DNA of 64,000 bases. Origin: Candidula unifasciata. Taxonomy: Eukaryota; Mollusca; Gastropoda; Stylommatophora; Geomitridae. The position numbers were made by a program, and so were the translations under genes. The DNA lies in assembly GCA_905116865.2 (NCBI GenBank), contig CAJHNH020000504.1, positions 62,001-126,000 of the forward strand. The letters are read 5' to 3'. Under the pieces are notes generated by a model. The model did no database searches. It was given only the letters and a program-made list of their open reading frames with translations, and was not told the origin of the DNA. This document shows positions 8,919 to 20,900 of this stretch, piece after piece. Positions within the stretch are counted from its first letter, which is position 1, and every line of letters begins with the position of its first letter.

Positions 8919-11900
8919 GTAAGTTAGAACTGCCGTAAATAAGAAGGGAATCACCATGAGTATCATAACTAATTTAATTGTGAACTTTTATTTTTTTTAT
9001 AATGAATGAGAATAGATAGGGCTTTTGACTCTCCTTTCAACTACGGCCGGTAGACAACAGTAGACGGCCTGTTAGTCGGAGTTCTGTCCCCTTGCTGCAG
9101 TGCAATTACGGAGTGGACAGGAGGGAACGAAACAAAACAAATGACATAATTACTGTGTGTTGGCGATAGACAGCGTACACTGCCCTGCAATAATCATAGT
9201 CATACGGTTACGGTTAGGGTTAAGGTGTGGGTTAGGGTTACGGTTAGTGTCGCCGCATCTCGTCTTCGCACAAACTCATAGTAGCAACCCAAACCCTAAC
9301 CCTACACCTAACCCAAACTCTACCCCTACCCCAAACCCTAACCGTATGATGACAGTAGGGTACTGCACGCTGTCTATTGCCAAAACACAGTAATTATGTC
9401 ACTTGTTTCGTTCCCCCTATTCCACACCGTAATGCGTCGCAATTAGCGGTAAGTGAACGCGGTCGCTAATGTGAGTCGCAGCGCGGGGTCTGCCAGTCAT
9501 GTCGACCTCACTTTGTTTTCTGATTTGGCCGTAGTTGAAAGGAGAGCCGGGCTTTTTCTTACTTACTAACTACTAACTTTTGACTTACTTATGTAACCAT
9601 CTTGTAGACTAGAACTAAGAACTTCTAGTTATGCAAAAGGGATGATTGATGTCTTTCCTGGCATATATATATTATTATTATTATTATTATTACAGGTGAC
9701 TACCTGGCTGTCATTAGTTGTATGGAACAACTGTTTTAAAGAGATGAGTGCCATACCAAAATCTGCAGATACCACTAAGTCTAAGCAATACCCAAGAAAT
9801 CATTTTCTCACATTTTCTAGCTATCTTCAGAATAACGATCCTAAATTATCCAGGCCTAAAGTATACCCTAACAGAGCCTCAGTCATGTGTCAATTGCTAA
9901 CTTCCGGCGACTTAAATTGCGCACTTCTGGCGACTTTCACCACCAAGAGTATCCAGTACGCCGCTCACGCGGCGTTGATTGGGGCTAAACTAGATGGCTG
10001 GGACTCACGAGCAGCAGCTACCGCATCTCCTGCAGCTTCCCTTATTTTATTTTCTTGTGAGTCCCAGCCATCTAGTTTAGCACCAATCCACGCCGCGTCA
10101 GCGGCGTGTGAGATACTCTCGGCGGTATAGTCCCTGGAAGTGTGCAATTGACACGTGACTGAGGCTCTGTTAGGGTATATTTTCGGCCTAGATAATTTAG
10201 GACCGTTATTCGGAAGATAGCCCATTTTCTCATAATTAGGTTTAATAGATAAGTTTTTATTGTAGTAGATAAGAAGATGTTCTGCTGGCATAGTAGTAGT
10301 GTTAGGGTACTTGCCTTCTGAGGCAATGGTCTGGGTTCAGTTCCATTGAAGAGGCAGAATGTTTTTCAGCCAATGTGGCTTTGAGATTGATCCAGTCTCA
10401 TAAAAAATGGGTGCCACATAGCAACCTGTTCTGGTCGATGAGGCAGGAAACTTCCCACCACATCTTATGTATTGGGGCCCAAATTATGTGAAATTCTTAA
10501 CCCTAAAAATATTGTTAAAGAATGTCATTTTCACAAAGCAAATTGAAAAGAAACACATCCTTATATTTCTCCGAAAGTACTCTAAGAAAAGAGAATGAAA
10601 AAAGAAAGAAAAAGCAATTAAAAAACAAAAAAAAAAACAGTAAACTGAAACTGTTCCTGTCACGGGATGACAGGGTTATTGCTTCACACCTCAGTGGCAG
10701 CACAGGATAACAGATGTTCAGTATCCGAGCTAGGGCACACTTGGTTGCCTGTTGTGGAGTCTCAAGATATCAGTGACTTCTTCATCTTCTTCTTGGTCCT
10801 CCCTCATATGCTGGTATTTCTATCTTCATGTTGTACTCTATCATTGCTGGCATCATTGCATTCATTCTCATTTAATGGCCAAACCATTTCAGTTTTTTAA
10901 ATAAATCTAATTATAAATAATATTATAATAGTTCTGGTAATTTTTTTCATTTCTCACATGATCTCTTTTAGTTTTGTTTAGTCTTTTTCAGACATCTCAT
11001 TTCACAGGTGGTCAGTTGTATTTTATGATCGTTAATCAACATCCAGGTCTGACACTGTTAGCACAAAGTTAATAGTTATATATTTAAAAAAAAATCTTTT
11101 GGGTTTGACGATGTTTAAAAATTGGGATCAGTTGATACGTACATTGTTGGCTTGTTGAATTTCTTATTTCATAAACTGTTTCTACAGCATTTTGGAGTGA
11201 ATATTTAAATCTGCTGCTGGTTTGCTGGACGTCACTTAAACATGCAATTAAAATGTGTTTGTTTAACAAGCAATGTTTTTTCTTTGTAGCTGCCAGGTTT
11301 CTAAAGAGCTCTTTACTTTGGGCCAGTGTGAACACAGATTCTGTGGGTATGTAAATTTTTATACAGACACATTGACATTTATGATTAAGATAGGTTCAGC
11401 TTATTATTAGTCAGCTTTAATCTTTAGGAATGCTGGTGTGTAGTGGCTAGATGCTTGCCTGTTGGTCTGACCTTCTTGGATTCAAATTGACACCAGGCGG
11501 ATTTGTTTTGTTAAAAAAAATTACTTTGGTTTCCAGGTCGAGTAATGAAAATGTCTTGAAAGAAGCTGACTCATGAAGAAAACTGATTGCCCACATCAGA
11601 AAGAGACAATCTACATTCGATGGTCATATGTTCAGAAGGCGAAAACTGGAGTACATCATGACGGTAGAAAAGTTGCAGGGGAAGAGAGGCGAAAGGAGAC
11701 TGAGAGAGAATATGCTGGACATAATGGCATGGAGGATCATCTGTATCAGAGTTGATAGAAAGTACACGAGACAGAAGGTTGTGGATAGACATGACTACCA
11801 ACGTCACACAACATGGACTTTAAGATGAAGAAGACTTTTTAGTTTTATTATTCTCCTTCCTATCCTCCATTGGAGCATAACCCTCAGCCAGTTCATACCA

Positions 11901-14900
11901 AACCATATTATCTCATGCCATCTGCAAATGCCTGTGTCCTCGAATAATATTTATATTTTGTGTCTCATTCTCTTTTCCATGTTTCTGTCGTCTTCCTTGA
12001 TCAGTTTTAATTATACTATTATAAGATGTAATTAAAATTTAAATATTATATTAAAATGTGTACCCCATCCAGTAAGATTATTTTCCTCATTTCTTGATTT
12101 GAAGTGGACAAGCTGTTTGCCTCGCACTCTAAAGGCATGGGTTCATTTCACTGACTGCAAAAAAAAAAAAAAGAAAAGAAAAAAAAAAGCCGTTTTCTTT
12201 GTTTGTCAATGGCATCTCTTTATCTAGAATGATTCTGTTGAATATTGTCCCAGGAACATAAATAGCAAATGAAGTTTCTTTATTCTTAAACTTGTTAAAG
12301 CTTTTTTTTAAAAATAAGTTTAATCTATTTTATTTTCAAGGAAATGTGCTCAGGACAGACAGGGAGCCATATGTCCACTTTGTAACATACCCTCATATGC
12401 CACTGAAGCACGTGTCGATAAGCAGTTGTCCAATATTGCATCCCTGTGCTGGTTAATGTCTGATATATTAAATGGTAAGGGCTATAACTTGTGTGTTATT
12501 TATTAATGATTATAATGTGTGTTTAGAATGTTAACCTTTTTTTTTTTTAAATACATGATTTTGCGGTGTGCTCATTTTAATTCTTGGAATAAGGGATAGT
12601 TAAGGCCAGTATGTTGTATGAACTGGCATCATCACTATCTAGTTGTAGATACAACAGCTCTGTGGTTTAAACAGTGAACATGCTTTGTAATTCTTGGTGC
12701 TGGGTTTAATACTAGCTGTGTGTGATTTGTCAGAAGACTGCCTTGCATTTGTTTTAACAGTGGTGTTGAGGACCGACCGTTTAGTAAGCAGTGGCAAACT
12801 AATGAACATAAAATTGCCTAGTGAAATCACAAACAGCTAAAATCCCTTGTGTGGGTTCCGGGGCCCTATTATAGAGAAACAAGAATAGACCCACTGCCTA
12901 CCCAAAAGCATGTCGTAAGAGTCGGCTAATTGGGAGCTTCCTTCGAAGTCAGAGTGCATCTGCCTGAGAGGCAAGGAACCAGCAGTCTGCACACAAATGT
13001 GTCAGACCTGTCAAACGGATGCACACATAACACTCAGGTTCTGGAACAGGACTGCTGTCCAGAAGTAGACGAACAACCAGAACTTTCCACCAGAGTTTAC
13101 AGCTGGTGAACGCGAAGAAGAAGAAGAAGACAAACAGGTAAAAAATGCTGGGGTTGTAATGGACACACAGCTAATCTTGTGTGCACGGTATGTAGCATAT
13201 ATCCTTGTTGTACACCACAAATAAATGGCCATTATGGACCCGAGCCTAACTGGGAGGTGATCTCAGAGTTAGTAGACTGCAAGAGATGTGAAATGATGCA
13301 GTCCTCAAAACAGATAAAAATCATAAATTGATTAGACTGATTAGACACAGGCCGTCAGTATTTGTGGACATTTTATGAGCAGGAGTGGACTCAAGAACAT
13401 GGTAATATACCTGACAAGATATATTGATAAAGAGCAAGAGGAAGGCAGAGAGATAAATACCTAGATGGCTTGACCATATGGATGGGGCAAGACAAGAACA
13501 ATGTAGTGGGCGGGGCATATATCAAGAAAAGCAGATAACAGAGACAAAAAATGGCACACACAAAAATTAAATTGGTGTGAGCTGAGTTATCTTCATCATA
13601 TCTTCGTCATCTTTGCGTTGTGGTTCCAGAAAGTTCTGGTTGTTCATCCACTTCTGGACTGCAGTCCTGTTCCAGAACTTAAGTGTTGGGTGTGCATCCA
13701 TTTTACAGATCTGCCTTATCTGTATGCAGACTGCTGGTTACTTGTCTCTTTAAGCAGATGCACTCTGACTTTGAAGGAAGCTCCAATTAGTCAACTCTTA
13801 CGACATGCTTTTGGGCAGGCAGTGGGTCTATTCTTGTTTTCTCTATAATAGGACCCAGGAACCCACACGGGGAGGTTGAGTTATTAGTTAGGTCATCTTG
13901 ACAGCACTCCAGACACATCCATAAGTGCTCAGATTCCACCTTTGACATATACATCAGCGTCCCACGGTTAATATGTAAGACCACAAGGCAGAACAAGGAG
14001 CTGGTAGAGATAATATATAGGCAGACCTACAAACACTCAGTGTCATCAATTGGTAAGAGAAAGTCAGTCACAGAGAGTAGTGGAGGTGGGTGATATCTAC
14101 AGCAGTGAACATCGAAGACTCAGAAGGCTGAAGAAGAAGAATTATATAGTTTAAATAGTTCAAGGAATTATGCCTCTCTAAAATATCTACACTTATATAC
14201 TTGTAAATTAAAAAAATCACATGACATGGACAGTGTAAGAACAGATGTAACAAACTGATTGTGATCCATGCAATGGTTCTGAAGATAAGAGAAGACAAAT
14301 TATGCTGGAGTTGCTGCTACTGGCTGGCTGAAGTGGATATGTGAATCCAGTTCTGGTTGTTGAAATAGAATGTTGTGAGGCTGCAGTTTTTTTCAATGAT
14401 GTGACTCTTGTATGGACACCAGTATCCTCATGTGCATTCCGTATTTCCATTTGGGAGGGGGGGGGGGGGCGGAGGGTTTGGGTTGAGAATAGTAGCTGCC
14501 CCTTAGTAATAAGTCTGTAAAAGGTGACTAATTAAAGGTTTGCTTCATTCATATGTGTTTGATGGGGTTGGAGAGGTGCAGATATCACAGCCTAGCTGTA
14601 AACCACAACACGGTAAATCAATTTGCCAGCCTTTTTTTTAATGATCAAAGAAGAAGAAAAGAAGTATTAGATCTAGTTTCAAAGAATGTTCATTATACCT
14701 AATTTGCCTAAAAAAGTCAAGGTATTGGTAGAAGAAAAAAATAACCCTAGCCATTTTACATTTCTCAGTCTGTTATTTCTTATGACCAGATTTAAGTAAA
14801 AATTAAAAAAAATGTAAGTCAGTCTTCATTTGTGTTTTTCTCTCTTTCTCAGGCAAACAGTTGCCCTTATCTAGTAATAGAGAAATCGTCGAGAAACAGA

Positions 14901-17900
14901 CAGTGGCAGTCATAACCCCAAGGAGAAATGAAAGTAAAAATGCTAAATCAGATCAGCGCAGCGTGCAGAAATGCAGTGATCATAGCAGCAAAAATATGAT
15001 TTCAGTGATGAGTTCGTCAGTAATCAAAGCTGGACAGGAAAACAATAATAAAACAAGTAAAAACTGTCCACCTAACAAAAGCTGTAAATTAAACAAGTGT
15101 AGGGTGGACAAAATTGAGACAAAAACTGTGGCACAAGATGTTACAATTTCAGCAGTTGCTGCAGATAGACAAGCAGAATCAGATATACTAATTACAGGTG
15201 GAAAGTCTGCTGCTACTACAAGTCAGAAAAGACAAAAGAAAAGGATAGCACATAGAGATTTAAAGTCTGATAAATTGTCAGTCGATAGCTGTAAGACACC
15301 ACCAAAACCACTTTTTGAAAATGTGAGAGAGAAAGAAGCATGCAAGTCAACTGAAAGATCAGCAAGTAAGTCTAAAACATATCCGAATAAACGAAATGCT
15401 AAAGGAGAAACACCACTACAAGTTGCAACTATAAAGGTAAGTTTTGTATAACTCTTGATTTATTTCTGGCTTACTTTAGATTTTAAATACCTGATGAAAC
15501 AGTACAAAGTGTCTATGGTTGAGCTGAAAAGAAGAACAAGAACCAAAAACATATATCTCCATCGACACCTAAAGGAGTACTAGGAAAGGAAGAAGAAGAA
15601 GGATACCCAGTATTTCATTAAAAACTTGTATTTTTGTCAGAAATATCACTACCTAGTTCTAATTAAGCATTACAATGTTTGCATTTTGAGGACTAATGCA
15701 TTGATTATTTTTGATGATTTCCTGCACCTCATAACGCCTCCACCAAAGAAAAGTATGAAAGCCTAGTGCTTAATATCCCTTTACCAGTGTGGACAATGTG
15801 TTTAATTTCCTTTATGTAAATATTCATTTTAATTTAATTATTTTTAAATGGTCTTTATTAATGGGTCAGCTACGGGAAAAATAAACGAACCATAGAGTCT
15901 ATTATTTAATAAACATTGCTAATATTGCACTATGCAAAGAAGGAGCCATACTAACAAGAAAACAGGCAGCTGGCCACTTTGCAGATTCTTTTGCCAAAGA
16001 CAGCAACATTAATGTCAGCCCAGAGAAACAGTGAGAGGTTTGAGAGAACAAACAGCAAACAAGACAAAATGATATAATTCCTGAGGCACTGGTGGCAGCA
16101 CTTACATCTAGCGAGTTAGAGTTAGCAATATCAAAGCTGAGAATGGGAAAATCACCTGGAATTGATGGAATCACCAACGAAATGATCAAGAACCTTGGAA
16201 CAACCGCCAAAATAAAGCTGCTACAGATCTTTAATCATTGTTGGACCAGTGGTAAAGTTCCCCAGTTATGGAGAGAAGCAATTACGATACCTCTGCTTAA
16301 ACCAGGAAAGGAAAGTTCCGATGCCTCCAGCTATAGACCGATCAGTCTTACCAGCTGCCTCTGTAAAACAATGGAACGTATTGTCAACGTTAGACTCCAA
16401 TGGTACTTGGAAAGTGAAAACATTATCATGCCGCAGCAGGCAGGATTTAGACAGTGCTACTCCACAGAAGATCAGACAACTTACCTTTCGCAAGAAATTG
16501 AGGATGCCTTCCAGAAAAAGAAGCTAGTGCTAAAGGCATGGATAGATCTGAAGAAAGCCTTTGACAAGGTCTGGAAAGAAGGTCTACTGAAGAAACTGAG
16601 AGACTGCCGGGTGAATGGAAGTATGTACAAATTGGTGAAAGCCTACTTGTATAACAGAAGATCCCGAGTACAGGTAGATGGACTTAAGAGTAAGAAGGTT
16701 TTGCTGCGCCATGGCGTCCCACAAGGAGGCGTCCTGTCTCCCACACTCTTCCTAGTCTATATCAATGACCTGGTTTCTGAACTACCCCATGGAATTAAAG
16801 CTGCAGTGTAAGCTGATGACTAGGTACTCTGGTGTACAAATGAACATGCAACAGTGGCCACCAGACTGCCAGAAAGAGCCATAGATGCAATGGCTGAATG
16901 GGCCGACAAATTTTGTGTCAGCATCAACAAAGACAAATGCAGCACCACCCTCTTTACCCTCTCTCCAAAACAAAAATCAGGCGTCATGCACATAGGTTAA
17001 CATGGAAAAAACACATTAACAAGGCAGCAACTAAAGCCAGGAGGAGGGTAGCCATTCTGAGAAAACTAAGTTGAACCACATGGGGTGCTAGAGGGAAAAT
17101 ACTTAGGAAAGTTTACCAACAAAGTGTTCGACTACATCTTGAATACGGATCAACAGCATGGAGTTCGGCATCAAAAACCACATTGCAAGAATTAGACAAA
17201 GTGCAAAATCAAGAACTCAGAGTTACCACAGGCAGTATGAAATCAACACCTATAGCCGTGATGGAGAAGATGGGGATGACCCAAGCACTGAGTGAACGCA
17301 GAGACACCAAGATGCTTTTACAGGCAGACAAGTTTCTTAGTATGCCTAGTCACCCTATGAATGAAAGATTCCAAAACCTAGCTTTGGGACGACTAAAGAG
17401 AAGTAGTTTTATCCACCAGGCCAAACGGCTCTGCGGACAAACCACTGATTTGCCTGCAACTGATAGATCCTTAAATGCTGTCCCAGAACGGACCCCTGGA
17501 GAGAGGAGTATAAGTTTCCAATACACATCAAGACAGACGTGAAAGGAGTATTTGACAAGGAAGAACAAAACAGTGTGCAGCGCAAAACAGCCACCCTCAG
17601 TCTACTTGATGAAAAATACCCACAGAATCTTTGGGTCCGTGTTTACACAGATGGGTCAGCAGAAAGTGCAGTCAGAAATGGAGTTGCAGGAGTGTACATT
17701 GAGTATTATAATAATACCAGGGATACAGCCAAAATACCAACAGGAAAGCACTGTCACAACTATGATGCAGAAGTTCAAGCCATCAAGATAGCGGTAGAGA
17801 AACTACTAAATACAGGGTATTTTTTCACAACCAGTGGTATTCCTGACAGATGCAAAAGCGGTACTTCAGGCACTCCAGTATGGAAAATTACCAAGCATAC

Positions 17901-20900
17901 GGACACTATTATCCGAACTAGGCAACCGTTGTAAGTTAGTAATGCAGTGGATACCTTCCAACTGTGGAGTTCCTGGAAATGAAAGAGCTGATAAACTAGC
18001 TAAGGAAGGTGCAACTGAAGAACAACCCGACATACCAGTCTCTTATCAGCAGAAGAAGAGAATGATCAAATCAATCAGAATGCCACTGAAACTGGCACAA
18101 GACGATTACCATATTATGGACAGACCAGAGCAAGTCATTATCCTTCGCCTTAGAACAGGGCACAATCGACTTTGCTGCCACATGTACAACAAATTTAAGA
18201 TTGGCCTATCAGGCATGTGTACCTGTGGACTGGCACCTGAGACAACAGATCACATCCTCCAAGACTGTCCCAGATTCAGCGCTTCCAGACAAAACTTCTG
18301 GCCAAAAGAGACAATTGTGGATGTCAAACTTTAGGGCCACTTAGTGAATTACATAAGAGTGAAATTCATACTAGAAACAGTATTGCAGATATAGATAATT
18401 TATTTCATGCGAACGAAAGAAGAAGAAGAATAAGCATTGCTAAGCTTTGACACAAGTGAACATTTTTAGGAAACAAGACAGAAGGGATCTTTAATTACCC
18501 TTTGATATAGAAGACGACTGGGGGAAAACATGCTGATTTGTTATGTAGCTAGTTATCCCCTGAAAATAACTATTTCCCTTTATTAATGAGCCGTGAGATG
18601 TGATCATATAAATTCAAGTTGTTTTGTGCCAATGAAGGTCGATCATGTGCTTTGTGAATGCAGGGCTCCCTGTCCCAGATTCTGAGGACCTTTAACCCTT
18701 TTATCCTATAAATGGTAACACAAATAAACACTGTCACAAGCCCATGACGATTTTCAAACTAATTCCTTGTAAACTGTTTTATACAGGTAGCTAGTATATT
18801 GTTTAAAAGTGTATTTATCTACATTACAAATTTGTTTATTCAAAATATATAAAGATATATAAAGAGAGTAGTCAAAAGAGAACAGAGTGAATAATTAAAT
18901 GGAATGCATTCTCTAAACAATTATATATTGGGTGACTCATGCGGTGACTCTGTGACCTCTATCACTGGGGCTTACAGGACCATTTTAAGTCATTCTCACT
19001 ATAGAAAATCTATTGGCTTTACAAGAAAAGCCTCTGAATGTTATATTTAGTTAACAACATATTCACATATGGACCTTCGACACACGGGCATATAGAACCA
19101 GTGGAATTTAAGTATGCTTTTCAGGAACAGGTCACTTGGGAAATGACTATATATTGGCATTTACAGGGCTTTGTTACAGCCGGAAGTGACTAGATTTAGC
19201 CTTCTCAGAGCGATAGGGCAGACAAGATGATCACTCGATCTCCTATGTTTTCACCCTCATCTGAAAAGGCTAGGCATGAAAATTACTACTTCAAGATTCA
19301 AAATGGGGGAATCAGGGTGTGGTTATATATGCATTTAGAAATTTTCCGGGTTTCCAGATTTTTTTTTCTGTATGCTCCAAGTAGAAGTTTATAATTAGTC
19401 CTCAGTGTTTGACAAATTTTCCTGACAGACATCGATGATAGAACAGAATTCCTTTGTTGATTTTGATAGTTACACATTCTATCTTGTGGCTGACACGTGC
19501 TCTTTCAGGCTGATGTAGAAACTGTTCAACGTCTGTTGGAGGAAGGCGCTAACCCTAATGTTAGAGATAATGCAGGATGGACTCCACTTGTAAGTTGACT
19601 GCATTTTCTTTCCTAAGTATGTTTTATTCTTACATTTTCAGTCAGTTTTAGCTTGTTGATTGCTGCATAACATTTCTCTGCAGTGTGATTATAGTGAACT
19701 TTACATATTCACATATGCACAAACCATCACTCTCATACGCCCCCACATGAAAGTAACAGATGAAATTGTCAGAGATACATTTTTGTAATGGTATTGTGTA
19801 CTCATATAAGGCTGGTTGGAGTCTTGACAATGAAATATGTAAAACATGAAGAGGAAACATCAGCTATTAACCATCAGGAAACATCTAGGCCTAGTCTCAA
19901 TCCTATGTGTTACGATGAAAGATTATATATCTCTTTTATTTTAATATGTCCAGGCTCATGTGAATATTCCATAGAAATTGTAGATATTCAACTGAATTCC
20001 GAGTTTAGAGAGGGGAAGACTTTCCTATTGATTGAGTTTCTTGGAATGTATTAATTTAAAAAGCAATTTATGAAGCCAGTTTTCATTTCATACATATGCT
20101 GTGCTAAATCATGACCTGGTTACATGTTTACATGCCTCTTCACAGAATGTAAAATTCAATTTATTAGAAATAATATTTATGTAGCCAATTTCATTTCATA
20201 TTATTACACAGCAGTGAAATGCCAGTTCTGATATGATAAGTAAAGCCTGGGATCTTAGTGGTCAAATGATCAAAACTCTTTTCTTTTGCTTTGATGGCTG
20301 TGGGTTTGTTTTTTTTGGTTTCCTGGGTATTATTGTTGAAGCATTAGTTCATTTTATGTGCACATTTTTGTATGGAATGTTTTGTGTGTGTGTTTCCTGG
20401 GTATTATTGTTGAAGCATTAGTTCATTTTATGTGCACATTTTTGTATGGAATGTTTTGTGTGTGTAAATATTTCAGCATGGTATTTGTGATACTTTTGAG
20501 GGATTCATCATCATCATCCGGTTGTACTGTTATATGTCACATATGGCTCACAGTCTAGTCCTCAGTGTCATTCTTTTCCTATTATGCAGTTTTCTTAGCA
20601 CAGTTGTTTTTACAGGGTGAGGTATCTTGGTTTCCCCCCCCCCCCTCCCCCCTTCTTTTTTATCTAGGCTTTGGGTCAGAAGTGATGGAAATTCTGAGGG
20701 ATTACTTTTGTGGTTAACATAACGCAAATCTTTCCAAATAGAGTAGATGACTTTTTATTCACAAGTTTGTTGGCCTGGTCGACTTCCCTGAAGGTTACAG
20801 GTGTGTCCAGCTCTATTGTTTGCTTTCTGTGTTGTCTTGTATTTACGTTTTCATTCCGAGAAAGAGAATGCATGTGACATAGGTTGCAGCACTCTCTGGG

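Noticed and set aside
8608..8922. Start of BARD1 at the upstream in-frame ATG (8608)
   Set aside because: It would include the GAT microsatellite of a LINE tail as an Asp run; the ATG at 8815 has a better context and fits the family.
9200..9345. Telomere or subtelomere end
   Set aside because: Only a few degenerate TTAGGG-like units in both orientations inside a palindrome, with an ordinary gene on both sides.
9642..10291. Pair of similar proteins on opposite strands
   Set aside because: They are the two strands of one palindromic element.
16092..16811. Domesticated reverse transcriptase
   Set aside because: The catalytic box has a stop codon and the RNase H is frameshifted; it is an ordinary dead LINE.
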